Below are positions 36,235 to 46,132 of a stretch of DNA of 64,000 nucleotides, piece after piece (position 1 is the stretch's first letter; each line of letters starts with the position of its first letter). A program made the translations under genes and the position numbers. The stretch lies in the NCBI GenBank assembly GCA_029249345.1, contig JAQWHM010000017.1, forward strand, positions 62,001-126,000, given 5' to 3'. This stretch comes from UBA10348 sp002469915. GTDB lineage: Bacteria; Bacteroidota; Rhodothermia; Rhodothermales; UBA10348. The notes below the pieces were generated by a model, which did not search any database, was not told the origin of the DNA, and worked only from the letters and a program-made list of their open reading frames with translations.

Positions 36235-37977
36235 GGAAAGGACAGTCGTGTTATCCTTGTTGTCCGTAACGGTCATTTCCAGAATGTGTTTTCCTGAACC
36301 CACCTGATCATCAAATGTGTGGGTGAGTAAGGAATTTTTCGAGTCGTACGCGAACAAAATCCATTTTCCATTTACGCGACCGGTATAGGATTTGATACCG
36401 CTCAGGTTATCGCGGATTTTAAACCGAATCTGGCTAGATGCCGTCATCCGTTTGCCTGAGGAAATATTTAGCGGGCGGATCGTGGGTGGGGTCTCGTCTA
36501 TCCCCACCGCATAACGCCCAAAAGATCTCAATTTCGTTCGAACCACACCGCGGTCCCACGATCCGCCCGCCCAACTAATATTCCCTTTGGGACTTACACT
36601 CACAATCATAGCCTTTTCGCGTAAGGCTACTGGAAGATCTCTGGGTACGATCTCCATCGTCATAGACGTATGAAGGGGCACGTCTGGCTTATGTACAATA
36701 TGAGTTCCTGAGAAGAGTGTAGAGTCAACGCGTGGTTCCGTTTCGTACAGAAACTCGTCATTTGCATACAGGGAGCCTTCTGGAATGTTGACGGCAAAAT
36801 CGAGGGCACGCCATGCGAAGGTCTGATCATGAAGCATGCTAAACGCTCCTTCTTCCTTGGCCTTCGCCACTGCAACCGTTTGTGCTGGGGAGATACCATG
36901 AACGGTAAAGGAAAGGTTGGTTAGGTTCTGAAATGAATCGGTCACCTGATAGCCTAGCTCACGTGTTTCTCCATCCTGAATCGTCAGGATTCCCTGTTCT
37001 TTTGAGTCATATATGGACAGCTTATTGCCAGGAAGAACAAAGCTTCGCTGAATCCAACGGCCAGAACTTCTACGTTCAGCAAAGTCCACGTGGGCATTGA
37101 TATAGCGAGACTCATTGAACCCGATAGTTTCCATTCTGGATTGATAGATGGTTCGATCATCCTCTGCTAGTCGAATTTCAAAGGCACCGAGCCGGTTACT
37201 AGACCCGTTGTGGTAGTCATGGGTCTGCACTCCAAAGGCAATCTGACCGGAGGCTTCAATGCGACTTACTCTTGAGAATTGATGGATTCCATTTACTCGT
37301 GTCACGTCGATAAAGACACTTTCTCCGGCATCGACCCGTCGCCATCCTCCTGTCTTGCTGTCTCGGATACGTAAGAAGGACTGCTCTCCAATCGCATAGG
37401 CTTTTAAGCGATAGATCCGAGGGGGCGTGCTATCTGTAATATTGAACCCCCACAAAGCCGGATTTACCGGTTTCCCCGTTCGTTCGTCCCGGATTTCGAA
37501 ATGCAGATGAGGACCACCCGAACTTCCAGAATTGCCGGAAAGTGCGACAACTTCACCTTTAGAGACCTTGAATTGGTCTCGGTTCGGAAAAATATTTACT
37601 GCAAACTCTTGCTGTTTGTATTGATGATCTTTGACGTACTCTTTGATATCGTCTCTGAATTCCTTCAAATGAGCATAAACCGTCATGTACCCATTTGGGT
37701 GGGAGACATAGAGTGCGTTTCCATAGCCGGAAGGAGAGACCGCTATACGCGATACCCAGCCGTCTGCCGCACCATAGACTCGGTATCCAGACTGTCCCTG
37801 AGTTTTTATGTCGAGTCCAGCATGAAAATGATTGTTGCGCATTTCTGCGAAACTGCCAGCTAAGTAAAGATCAATTCCGAGAGGAGATCGAAAATAATCA
37901 TCCGGGTAAGGATCCGGATGGGCACTTCCCAATAGAAGGAGGGTAAGAAAAGCTACCGTAATGGATTTGATATTCAT
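36217..37977 (-). CDS. M23-family metallopeptidase (LytM type), secreted
   Basis: 586 residues with an N-terminal signal peptide (SITVAFLTLLLLGSAH). The M23 domain is close to the N-terminus (~35-185). Zinc ligands are in NNHFHAGLDIKT (HxxxD) and GGPHLHFEI (HxH), with a YGNALYVSHPNGYMTVYAHL segment between. The rest (~200-586) is beta-rich, with an immunoglobulin-like C-terminus (RFKIRDNLSGIKSYTGRVNGK). Such enzymes cut peptidoglycan cross-bridges or activate amidases. Convergent overlap with thrC; divergent from the AI-2E-family gene. Confidence 0.86.
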   Translation of the reverse strand: MNIKSITVAFLTLLLLGSAHPDPYPDDYFRSPLGIDLYLAGSFAEMRNNHFHAGLDIKTQGQSGYRVYGAADGWVSRIAVSPSGYGNALYVSHPNGYMTVYAHLKEFRDDIKEYVKDHQYKQQEFAVNIFPNRDQFKVSKGEVVALSGNSGSSGGPHLHFEIRDERTGKPVNPALWGFNITDSTPPRIYRLKAYAIGEQSFLRIRDSKTGGWRRVDAGESVFIDVTRVNGIHQFSRVSRIEASGQIAFGVQTHDYHNGSSNRLGAFEIRLAEDDRTIYQSRMETIGFNESRYINAHVDFAERRSSGRWIQRSFVLPGNKLSIYDSKEQGILTIQDGETRELGYQVTDSFQNLTNLSFTVHGISPAQTVAVAKAKEEGAFSMLHDQTFAWRALDFAVNIPEGSLYANDEFLYETEPRVDSTLFSGTHIVHKPDVPLHTSMTMEIVPRDLPVALREKAMIVSVSPKGNISWAGGSWDRGVVRTKLRSFGRYAVGIDETPPTIRPLNISSGKRMTASSQIRFKIRDNLSGIKSYTGRVNGKWILFAYDSKNSLLTHTFDDQVGSGKHILEMTVTDNKDNTTVLSLPFTR

Positions 37978-37989
37978 CGACTGGTCCTA

Positions 37990-39039
37990 ATGAGAGACGA
38001 CCAAAATAACAATCTGCTGAATGTATTTCTCGGTATAATAGCCGTTTTTGTGCTGGGAGTCATGTTACTTCAGCTCAAAACGGTGCTTATGCCGTTTGTT
38101 ATAGCCGTTTTGCTCTCGATTATCTTTAAACCTCTGATCCTTGGATTGCGCGAAAAGGGCATCCCTATGTTCGCCTCGTTGTTTGGTGTACTGTTGTTGT
38201 TCTCACTGGTTCTGTTCTTGCTGGGTTGGGTTCTGTTTGCCAGCACGGAGGCGTTTGTGAACGAAATACCTAAGTATCAAACAAAAGTAGCCGTTATTGC
38301 AGACGGAGTTGAATCAACACTGATCTACTGGGCCGAACGTTTTAATATGCAGCCGGCAGACTTTAAATGGAGCGACGCTATTCAGCTCTCTTCCATCGCT
38401 TCTGTTCTGACCACAGGGCTAGGGTCCTTTATCAGTTTTGTGACCACTACGTTTCTCGTTTTGTTGTTTATGCTCTTCATGTTGGCGAGTAGTGGTGAGA
38501 TGGCAAAAAAGGTTAGCGTTGCCTTTTCACCTCATTATTCAGAACGCATTTCGTCTGTATTGAAAGTTGTTGATTCACATGTGCGCCAATATCTGGTTAC
38601 AAAAACACTCATTAGCTTAGGAACCGGCTTTCTAACGTGGGCTGTGTTACTCGTATTAGGGGTGGATTTCCCTTTGGTTTTCGGATTTATCGCATTTGTA
38701 CTGAACTTCATTCCGAATATTGGAAGTACGATCTCCGTACTATTTCCGTTTGCCCTATCTCTTCTCCAATTTGAATCGCTGTTCGTCCCTCTTTTCGTCA
38801 TTTTAGGACTAGGCGGGACTCAGATGACCATGGGGAATGTGGTGGAGCCACGTATCCTCGGCTACAGCTTAAATATCAGCCCGCTGCTCATTTTGGTCTG
38901 CCTCATCTTCTGGGGATGGCTATGGGGCATCTGGGGTATGGTTTTGGCCGTTCCAATTACAGCTACCATCAAAATTGTGTTTGAGAATATGCCGGCCTTC
39001 AGGCCCTTGGCGTTTCTCATGGATGGCCCGTCGGACTAG
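37990..39039 (+). CDS. AI-2E family transporter (PerM/YdiK-like)
   Basis: The 349-residue protein has about eight membrane helices. N-terminal LLQLKTVLMPFVIAVLLSIIFKPL, the pair KTLISLGTGFLTWAVLLVLGVDFPLVFGFIAFVLNFIPNIGS and the C-terminal VEPRILGYSLNISPLLILV are family signatures. Members export quorum-sensing molecules, ions or solutes; many are uncharacterised. It starts 13 bp from the divergent peptidase gene and overlaps the 3' end of hutF by 4 bp. Confidence 0.87.
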   Translation: MRDDQNNNLLNVFLGIIAVFVLGVMLLQLKTVLMPFVIAVLLSIIFKPLILGLREKGIPMFASLFGVLLLFSLVLFLLGWVLFASTEAFVNEIPKYQTKVAVIADGVESTLIYWAERFNMQPADFKWSDAIQLSSIASVLTTGLGSFISFVTTTFLVLLFMLFMLASSGEMAKKVSVAFSPHYSERISSVLKVVDSHVRQYLVTKTLISLGTGFLTWAVLLVLGVDFPLVFGFIAFVLNFIPNIGSTISVLFPFALSLLQFESLFVPLFVILGLGGTQMTMGNVVEPRILGYSLNISPLLILVCLIFWGWLWGIWGMVLAVPITATIKIVFENMPAFRPLAFLMDGPSD

Positions 39040-40364
39040 AGCGGTTGAGCATTCGGTGTTTGACCGCCAACCAATACGTGTTCTATCATATCCTTTCCGC
39101 CACTGTACACGTAGGCATTCATAATCTCGTCAGGAGATCGATCATGCGAGAGGGAATGGGTAGAGGACAGCGAAACGATATCGGCAAAGCTGCCGGTTTC
39201 AATCCGGCCCACTGGAAGGCAACTCGCCTTTCTACCGCCTTCTAAAGCCAATTGATAGAGCTGCGTACCTGTTCCAGACCGGGAGTCGAACTGAAGTGCG
39301 TTGCGTTTTCTCTGTGCCAAACGGGATTGATAGTCTAAGAGTCGAAGTTCTTCACAAGGTGACACACATACGTTACTGTCAGATCCAATTGAGAACGAAC
39401 CGTTGGCGGCAACATGTGCTGCAAACGGAAAATATCCGTCTCCGAGATCTGCTTCTGTAGTAGGGCAAAGTCCAACTGTCGCTCCTACACCACGTATGTC
39501 GGCTAATTCAGGATCTGTTGCATGTGTAGCATGAATCAAACACCATGAGGAGTCTATGTTAGCATGTTGCATGAGCCATTCAATCGGCTTACGGCCGGTG
39601 GCTAGCGCGCACTCATTTACTTCTCTTACTTGTTCGGAGACATGGATATGGACAGCGGCACCTGGATGCTCCGTAGCCCGATGATCAAGCATCTTCATGA
39701 GCGCATCATATCCAACCGCACGCAGCGAATGAGGCGCGTACCCAATAGACACGGTATCCGAATCGTCATACATCTCGTGTAAGTGATCAATAAGACCTAA
39801 ATACACTGGAGTGGTGAGAACGAATGGTCGCTGATGTCGCTCTGAAGGCCGCATGGCAAACCCGGCCTGTTGGTATAAAACAGGAAGTATCAACGTGCGA
39901 ATTCCAGCAGCTTTACCTGATTCAATCAGGGCAGACGACATCAGAGCCGGAATCTCTGCGTTTGTTCGTTCGACCGCGCCGTGAGCATACTGGAACTCGC
40001 ATACGGTTGTATACCCGTTTGCGAGCATGTCGCCAAACAATTCCAAGGAAAGCGCTCCCTGTACATCAGGTGTGAGTAGCTCAGCCTGCTTATACATCTG
40101 GGATCTCCAGGACCAGAAATCATCTTCCGGCCGGGTAAACCGCTGCGTTCGACCAACCAATTTCCTCTGGAACGCGTGGGAATGTGTGTTAATCATTCCT
40201 GGGATTACAACGCCGAGAGACTGATCTGACGTTGCCGATGAAGAGGAGGAGACTGACGAGATCAAGCCGTGCCCATCGACTTCTATAAGCACATTCTGGT
40301 GCCATCCATCAGGCAGGAGTGCCCACTCTGCAGCAATTCGTTTTATCGCAGGTCGCTCAGTCAT
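39036..40364 (-). CDS. hutF: Formimidoylglutamate deiminase
   Basis: The 442-residue amidohydrolase deiminates N-formimino-L-glutamate in the five-step histidine degradation pathway. Metal site GMINTHSHAFQRKLVGRTQR, then FWSWRSQMYKQAE, IGYAPHSLRAV, VHIHVSEQVREV, CLIHATHATDPE and FSIGSDSNVCVSP, are all typical of HutF rather than of guanine deaminases. No other hut gene is in the window. The gene stands alone, 40 bp upstream of the MoxR gene on the same strand. Confidence 0.88.
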   Translation of the reverse strand: MTERPAIKRIAAEWALLPDGWHQNVLIEVDGHGLISSVSSSSSATSDQSLGVVIPGMINTHSHAFQRKLVGRTQRFTRPEDDFWSWRSQMYKQAELLTPDVQGALSLELFGDMLANGYTTVCEFQYAHGAVERTNAEIPALMSSALIESGKAAGIRTLILPVLYQQAGFAMRPSERHQRPFVLTTPVYLGLIDHLHEMYDDSDTVSIGYAPHSLRAVGYDALMKMLDHRATEHPGAAVHIHVSEQVREVNECALATGRKPIEWLMQHANIDSSWCLIHATHATDPELADIRGVGATVGLCPTTEADLGDGYFPFAAHVAANGSFSIGSDSNVCVSPCEELRLLDYQSRLAQRKRNALQFDSRSGTGTQLYQLALEGGRKASCLPVGRIETGSFADIVSLSSTHSLSHDRSPDEIMNAYVYSGGKDMIEHVLVGGQTPNAQPL

Positions 40365-40404
40365 GTTAGCAAACTTATTCTAGCAGGATCAAAGACGGAA
40401 TATA

Positions 40405-41394
40405 CTACTCGTCGGATGCGAGTAGGCGTTCGATAATGTTTACCGAAGATATTCCATCTGCCTCTGCACTAAAGTTGGTCACAATACGATGGCGCAGAAC
40501 GGGAACGGCAATTTTGTGCACGTCCTTAATGTCCGGAGTAAGCCTACCATCCAGCGCGGCAGTGGCCTTGGCACCGAGTATTAAGTACTGGGAGGCTCGG
40601 GGTCCGGCTCCGTAACTCAGGTAGTCTTTAATGAACTGTGGAGCGAGGTCGCCGTCTGGTCGAGTCTGCCCTACCAGTTTTACAGCGTACTCAATGACAT
40701 TGTCCGCGACGGGAATCTGTCGTACCAGATGTTGGTAGCGATGAATGTCGGCAGCGGACATTATGTGATTCAGTTGGGGCTTGTTGGCACTCGTTGTCTG
40801 GCGCACCACTTCGACTTCTTGATCGAAGGTTGGGTAGTCGAGCCAGAGATTAAACATGAACCGATCTAATTGAGCCTCAGGCAGCGGATAGGTGCCTTCT
40901 TGTTCAATCGGGTTCTGAGTAGCTAGAACAAAAAAGGGCTCAGGCAGGCTGAACGTATGTCCTGCAGCAGTAACTCGATGCTCCTGCATGGCTTCCAACA
41001 GAGCGGCCTGTGTTTTGGGAGGAGTTCGGTTAATTTCATCGGCCAAAACGACATTGGCAAAAACAGGGCCTTTAACAAATTTGAATTGACGCCTGCCGGT
41101 TGTTGCATCCTCTTCAATGATTTCAGTACCTGTGATGTCACTAGGCATGAGGTCTGGCGTGAACTGGATACGAGAAAAATCGAGATCCATCACATCGGCG
41201 ATGGTATGAATCAAAAGGGTTTTAGCTAGTCCTGGGACCCCCACGAGCAAGGCGTGCCCACGACAAATCATACTGATAAAGATTTGCTTAACGATATCGT
41301 CCTGGCCAATAATGACCTTTCCGATCTCAGCACTAAGCTTCTTGTATCCGCTGTGTAACTCTTCTACTGTTTCAGGTGACGTGCTTACTTCCAT
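40405..41394 (-). CDS. MoxR-family AAA+ ATPase
   Basis: The ~329-residue product has Walker A in ALLVGVPGLAKTLL, Walker B in VFANVVLADEINR, the sensor region FFVLATQNPIEQEGTYPLPEAQLDRFM and the C-terminal lid. MoxR ATPases act as chaperones for assembly of metal-cofactor enzymes or envelope complexes, usually next to VWA and DUF58 genes; those partners are not next to it here. I choose the ATG at 41394 over a TTG at 41403. It is the last gene downstream of the parvulin cluster, after a 60-bp gap. Confidence 0.88.
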   Translation of the reverse strand: MEVSTSPETVEELHSGYKKLSAEIGKVIIGQDDIVKQIFISMICRGHALLVGVPGLAKTLLIHTIADVMDLDFSRIQFTPDLMPSDITGTEIIEEDATTGRRQFKFVKGPVFANVVLADEINRTPPKTQAALLEAMQEHRVTAAGHTFSLPEPFFVLATQNPIEQEGTYPLPEAQLDRFMFNLWLDYPTFDQEVEVVRQTTSANKPQLNHIMSAADIHRYQHLVRQIPVADNVIEYAVKLVGQTRPDGDLAPQFIKDYLSYGAGPRASQYLILGAKATAALDGRLTPDIKDVHKIAVPVLRHRIVTNFSAEADGISSVNIIERLLASDE

Positions 41395-41454
41395 AGGAGA
41401 CAATAGGTTGTAGAGTTGAAATCGGAGTGTCGGTACGCGGGCAACAATATAATG

Positions 41455-42858
41455 TTACTGGTTAGCAATAAGCGTCCGAGCTTTACCGCGAAGGTCAATA
41501 TAGACGGATGTTTTAAGTGTTTCTATCCACTTTGCTAGCTCTACTCCCTGCTTATTGGAGAGGGCGCGTTTCGCTATGAGATCGTAGTCAGTATCAATGT
41601 TGACCACGTGAGCATCTATCCGTTGTTCGAGTAGAACAATATGAAACGCCCTGCGCCCGTCTAATAACTGAACCTCTACAGGTTCGGAAATATCACCTTC
41701 TTCCATGGTCACTAACGTACGCTGCCAAAGTGCCCCAAGGGCTTCTAGAAACAGACTGCGCTCACCCGTTTGAGGATCCGTTACACGTCCACCTCTGGAC
41801 TTGGAGAATTCCTCTTCTGATTCCACACTTGCAATGACCTCAAAGGAGCCATTACTAGTCATAATCGAGTCTCGAAGTAATGCCAAGCGCTCAAGAGCAG
41901 GTTTTTCATCTACCTTGCGTTCATCAAACGAGATAAGAATGTGATTGTAATCGATGTTCTCACCACGACGCGCATTTACTCTCAAAAAGTGCAGTCCGAA
42001 CTGTGTTTCGAAGATGCGCGAATAGGCAGCTATAGGTGAGCGGGCCGCAACGGCAGCAAACTCAGGCACCACCTCAGACAGGGACATATCTTCGTACAGA
42101 CCACCATTTGAGGCCGAACCGGGATCATCTGAAAACAATTCAGCCATGTCTTCCATGCTAATCACACCCGCAATCACTGAATCTCGTGCAGCAGTGATGA
42201 TTTCCATGGCTTCCGTTCTGGCTTCTTCCGTTACTACGGGTAGGCGCACAATGTGTGAAACCCGAACCATATCTGGCATAGATGGAAGGGAGTCAGTAGG
42301 AAAGGCCTCGAACCAATCTGCGATATCGGTCGGCGTCGCTTTTATGGTCCCGGTTTTCTGACGTCTGAATTCGTCAGCCAAAAGCATATCCCGAAACTCT
42401 TCGCGTAAATCCGACTTGATCTCGATAATGGAACGTCCGTAAAGCTCTTCCATTCGCGCCTGTCCGCCCACTTGGGCTTGCATCTGTTCGATCCTGGAAT
42501 CGAGCATCTGATCTACCTGCTGGTCTGTAATAACCAAGTTGGTGTCTCGTTTCGCGTGAATGGTCAACACTTTTTCGTTGACCATCTGACTCAGCGCTTC
42601 ATTCCAAAGATCGTCGGAATAGACGAGTTCCTGCTGTTGCAAGGCAGCCATAACGGCACCGTCTACTTCAGACTGCAGAATGATATGGTTTCCTACAACA
42701 GCCACGATTTCGTCCAATATGCGCTCATCTTGAGCTTGGGCTACGCTAGATGCGCCCCAGAACATGAAAAGAAGAAATAGCAGGACCTTGGAAAACAGTC
42801 CGGAGCGAACTGATTCCGTGCGGTCGTGCGAAAGAGCGATTCCGATTGGAGATGTCAT
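41455..42858 (-). CDS. SurA-like periplasmic peptidyl-prolyl isomerase
   Basis: The ~467-residue product has a signal peptide (VLLFLLFMFWGASSVAQAQ). A SurA N-terminal chaperone domain follows (ILDEIVAVVGNHIILQSEVD). Next are two parvulin-like segments: about 190-290 (SHIVRLPVV..., SNGGLYED, FGLHFLRVN) and about 300-410 (NHILISFDERK..., SRGGRVTD). The start is uncertain; I take the ATG at 42858, while the frame extends to a TTG at 42876. SurA escorts unfolded outer-membrane proteins to the BAM complex. It is the third of three such genes in a row on this strand. Confidence 0.85.
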   Translation of the reverse strand: MTSPIGIALSHDRTESVRSGLFSKVLLFLLFMFWGASSVAQAQDERILDEIVAVVGNHIILQSEVDGAVMAALQQQELVYSDDLWNEALSQMVNEKVLTIHAKRDTNLVITDQQVDQMLDSRIEQMQAQVGGQARMEELYGRSIIEIKSDLREEFRDMLLADEFRRQKTGTIKATPTDIADWFEAFPTDSLPSMPDMVRVSHIVRLPVVTEEARTEAMEIITAARDSVIAGVISMEDMAELFSDDPGSASNGGLYEDMSLSEVVPEFAAVAARSPIAAYSRIFETQFGLHFLRVNARRGENIDYNHILISFDERKVDEKPALERLALLRDSIMTSNGSFEVIASVESEEEFSKSRGGRVTDPQTGERSLFLEALGALWQRTLVTMEEGDISEPVEVQLLDGRRAFHIVLLEQRIDAHVVNIDTDYDLIAKRALSNKQGVELAKWIETLKTSVYIDLRGKARTLIANQ

Positions 42859-43019
42859 AAAGTCGATAATATTCAAACAGGAATTAGAGTTGACGTCAAC
42901 GTGACGCTGGAGGAGTAAACCCTGCCTTAAGTTAGCACTTGATGTCTATAATTCTGAAAACGTCTGGCTGCAAGTATTAGTATTCGCGCGGCCGGAAAGC
43001 GAACAGAAAAGGATCCTCT

Positions 43020-43868
43020 CTATCTGATTTCCAGATCATCACGAGCCAATGCCCGGGTGCGGAGCCGTTGAACCTGTCGTTCATACAACTGTTTCCTCAT
43101 CTGAATCGTGACTCTTTTTCTGAGATCGTCGATTATAAGTTCCATGTCAGGAACGTCACCAGATTCTAGTTTTTGTACAAGCTGTATGACGTGATATCGG
43201 TCCTCGTGGCTAATTACGGGTAGAATATCTCCCGGATTCAGCTCTTGAATCGTGTTGAGCACTTGCGGAATAGACGAAAACAATTGATTAAGAGGATAGA
43301 ACGCATCTGGATCCGACACACCAGGCATATGTTTCGCAGATAGCAATGCGTAGGCTTCCATACCCGACTCGTCTAAATCCAGGTCAGCTATTTGGCTTCT
43401 GATCGACTCAGCGGAATCTGCATCCAAAAAGATCAGGTGACGAACGCGTGCAAAGGGCTCCCGAAGCGCAAGTTGATTCCTATGCTGCTCGTAATACGTC
43501 CGAATAGCGTCTTCGTCCGGTCCTGATTCTAGGTCATCGGTCGTCATTCGGTCGACGATGGCCGATACCATTACGCTACGTGCATTGTCTTCTAATAGAC
43601 GCTGCACGGAGGGGTCAGACATAAGACCCCTATCCACGGCTTCCTGGTACAAGAGCTCATTGGTGATCCAGCGCTCAACAACCTGAGAAACAGCATCTGT
43701 TGAGTCTAAAAAAGCCGTTTGGTTCGCCAGAGATCGTTGAACATCAGAGTAGGTGAGAGTGGCAGAGCCTACTCTTGCAACGTAGGACTGATCCTCCTCT
43801 GGAACACCACAGGCGACCATGAATCCTAAACCAACTATCCAAATCAATATCAGGAAACGGTTACTCAT
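43020..43868 (-). CDS. Parvulin/SurA-like lipoprotein
   Basis: The ~282-residue product has a lipoprotein signal (ILIWIVGLGFMVACG, Cys lipobox). A SurA-N-like helical region follows (VARVGSATLTYSDV, WITNELLYQEAVDRGL) and a divergent PPIase-like domain (IRTYYEQHRNQL, ARVRHLIFLDAD, NPGDILPVISHEDRYHVIQLVQ). Key PPIase residues are not obvious, so it may be a chaperone without isomerase activity. The start at 43868 overlaps the stop of the upstream gene by 8 bp; the open frame further upstream is not signal-like. Confidence 0.75.
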   Translation of the reverse strand: MSNRFLILIWIVGLGFMVACGVPEEDQSYVARVGSATLTYSDVQRSLANQTAFLDSTDAVSQVVERWITNELLYQEAVDRGLMSDPSVQRLLEDNARSVMVSAIVDRMTTDDLESGPDEDAIRTYYEQHRNQLALREPFARVRHLIFLDADSAESIRSQIADLDLDESGMEAYALLSAKHMPGVSDPDAFYPLNQLFSSIPQVLNTIQELNPGDILPVISHEDRYHVIQLVQKLESGDVPDMELIIDDLRKRVTIQMRKQLYERQVQRLRTRALARDDLEIR

Positions 43869-45879
43869 TGATTGAGGACGGATTATCCGATCGAAAGACA
43901 AGGGAAAGGTTGTCTGGGTAGGTCACGATGCCATATTTAGCCCGCAAGCGCGTCATGAGCCGCTCTTCAACTACATCTTGATACTCACCAACGAGAAGGG
44001 CTCGGGCTTCTTTAAACGTCATTTGACGAGTGGGTTCTACGCCACCATGGATAAGCACAATGAATCCTCGATTGTAGGGAATTGAATCTGAAATTTGATT
44101 CTCTTCCATCTCAAACACCTTGTCATACAGCGATCCACTCGGACTTTCGACGTACGTTGTATCCACCGTTAACGCTTGGTTTTCCGAAAGAAGATCCATC
44201 GAGGGATTCTCGCGATACTGACTAATAAAGTCAGAGACGAGTGAATCCGAAACGGAAGAAACGGACAAGACCCGAACCCGATCGTTGAACTGATAATTGG
44301 CTTGGTGATCCTCATAGAACAACTTGAGACCTACCGTATCGGATGCCGCAGCAGTCCAAACGGAGTCTTCCATCAGGCGGAAAAGGATGAGTCCATCACG
44401 AAACTCCTTCATGGTTGCTCCGAATGAGGCGTCTCTTTGTTCTAGGAGAGAAACTTCCTGTCCAAGAGCTTTTTCATTCAAAAACGTATCCGCCATCGAT
44501 AGAATGCGAAGCTCAGTTGTCGCTCCATCAGCAAGTCTGTTTTCTGAAAACCACTCTGTAAAGTCGCCAACAGAATACTTCGTTTCACCAAGTGAAAGGA
44601 AGGTGAGCGACGAGTCAGCCATTTGGTTTTGCGCCAAGGTTCGAAATAGGGAGTCAGCTGTAAATGAAGCAACCCAACCCCGAACCATCGCGCTATCAAT
44701 GGAACTGCCCTGTCCAAAGCGGAGAGCACGGGAAAAATCCGTTTCCGCCTGTTTTGAACGAGGAAGTTGATTTACCTGAGCTTTGATGGACTCATACTCT
44801 TCCTCGTACGAACCGAACTCATTGAGCTCAACGAGCTGAATAAAGTGGAGTCCAAAGGGTGTCTGAATGGGGCCGGTGGTCTGACCAATTTCAGTTAGCG
44901 CAAAAGCGGCATCTCTGAAAGCGAAGGGGAGCCCCGAATCGAATGAGAGCACACCTAGGTCACCACCATTCTGGGCCGAGTTGCGATCGTCTGACAACTC
45001 GAGAGCAAGTGACGCAAAGGACTCTCCTTCGGCAAGTTGAGTTTGCACACGGGAAGAACGTTGATCAACATCCGCCATATCTGCTGCGGTTTGACCCCTC
45101 GGGCGGATCATGATATGAGCCAACTTTCTATCGGAAGGCATGGGCATACGATCATTCACTTTTAGAATGTGATACCCGAACTGTGACCGAAAGATGTTTG
45201 ATACGCTATCTACAGGGACCGAAAAGGCTTGGTCTTCAAATTCTTTGACCATCCGGCCGCCACCAAAAAACCCTAAGTTGCCTTGGTAGCCAGCCGAGCC
45301 AGGCGCACCTTTTGCGCTGGGATCCATTGAATGCTGTACCGCCATGGTCCCAAACGTACTACCATCGAGTATCTGATTTCGGATATCGGTCAGCTTGTTA
45401 TACGCTTCTAGCGTATCTGATGGAGAGGCTCCTTCACCTATGGTAATAAGGATGTGGCTTGCATCGACAGCGTGACTACGTCGGTCATATAATTCTTGAA
45501 TGAGCGGCTCAATGACGTTTCGTTCCAATAGGTAAGGCCGCGCCATTTGGGAGCGATACTGCTCTATCTCGGCTATCAAGTCGTCACGTTGGTGATAACC
45601 AGCAAACCGAGCTTCAAGGACCTTAGCTCTGAAGTTCACATATCGATCAAGAAAATCGAGTAGTTCGTCTTGTGTGGGACGAGTATCAGGCAAAGCGATA
45701 CCGTTCTTGGAGTACTGCGTTTCAAACTCGCTGACAGAGAGGAATTCGCCGTCAATTAGTGCCAATGCTGGTGTATTAGGGGTGCTTTCCACCATTGTGG
45801 TTGCGGAGGGCCCCGAACAAGAGGTCAGCAACAATGCTGTGATCAGGCTTAGTGAAATGGAGGTACTTCTCAGAAACAT
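43861..45879 (-). CDS. Large lipoprotein with two parvulin PPIase domains
   Basis: From the ATG at 45879 the product is 672 residues and starts with a lipoprotein signal (SLSLITALLLTSCSG). The frame is open to 46059, but the extra 60 residues are not signal-like. Two parvulin domains follow at about 130-240 (ASHILITIGEGASPSD, GFFGGGRMVKEFEDQAF, FGYHILKVND) and about 245-345 (LAHIMIRPRG, GGDLGVLSFDSGLPFAF, FGLHFIQLVEL). The C-terminal ~300 residues are an unassigned alpha/beta region. It resembles PpiD-type proteins but is anchored by lipid. First gene of the chaperone cluster, divergent from the ECF sigma gene. Confidence 0.82.
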   Translation of the reverse strand: MFLRSTSISLSLITALLLTSCSGPSATTMVESTPNTPALALIDGEFLSVSEFETQYSKNGIALPDTRPTQDELLDFLDRYVNFRAKVLEARFAGYHQRDDLIAEIEQYRSQMARPYLLERNVIEPLIQELYDRRSHAVDASHILITIGEGASPSDTLEAYNKLTDIRNQILDGSTFGTMAVQHSMDPSAKGAPGSAGYQGNLGFFGGGRMVKEFEDQAFSVPVDSVSNIFRSQFGYHILKVNDRMPMPSDRKLAHIMIRPRGQTAADMADVDQRSSRVQTQLAEGESFASLALELSDDRNSAQNGGDLGVLSFDSGLPFAFRDAAFALTEIGQTTGPIQTPFGLHFIQLVELNEFGSYEEEYESIKAQVNQLPRSKQAETDFSRALRFGQGSSIDSAMVRGWVASFTADSLFRTLAQNQMADSSLTFLSLGETKYSVGDFTEWFSENRLADGATTELRILSMADTFLNEKALGQEVSLLEQRDASFGATMKEFRDGLILFRLMEDSVWTAAASDTVGLKLFYEDHQANYQFNDRVRVLSVSSVSDSLVSDFISQYRENPSMDLLSENQALTVDTTYVESPSGSLYDKVFEMEENQISDSIPYNRGFIVLIHGGVEPTRQMTFKEARALLVGEYQDVVEERLMTRLRAKYGIVTYPDNLSLVFRSDNPSSINE

Positions 45880-46027
45880 AGGTTCTTGAATCAAAAATGT
45901 GTGCGGTTCGAATAGGACCCTTTTCGAGGTCGCCGGATCATCCACGCAGAGCTTGGAATGTTGGTTCCAATTAAGCGTGGTTTCCACCCAGTATTGATGG
46001 TTTACGAATAAAAAACCAGTTGTGGGG

Positions 46028-46055
46028 CAACTTTGCTCGGACACTTGGGTCATAA
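46028..46055 (+). promoter_or_regulatory. Candidate ECF-type promoter of the sigma/anti-sigma operon
   Basis: GGCAACTT, with the CAACTT core at 46028-46033, then a 16-bp spacer and TCATAA at 46050-46055, resembling the AAC-containing -35 element of ECF sigma promoters. It lies about 78 bp before the sigma-factor start. If correct, it would be the usual autoregulatory promoter. This is a match by eye only. Confidence 0.3.
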
Positions 46056-46132
46056 TCAACAGGTAGCCGAATTATGCTGAGGCTTGTCTTAGGAATAAAG
46101 CGCTGAAGACACATTACAGGATTCGCTCATTT

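Noticed and set aside
44324..44770. 148-codon plus-strand frame inside the parvulin lipoprotein gene
   Set aside because: Antisense to a supported CDS; no protein features.
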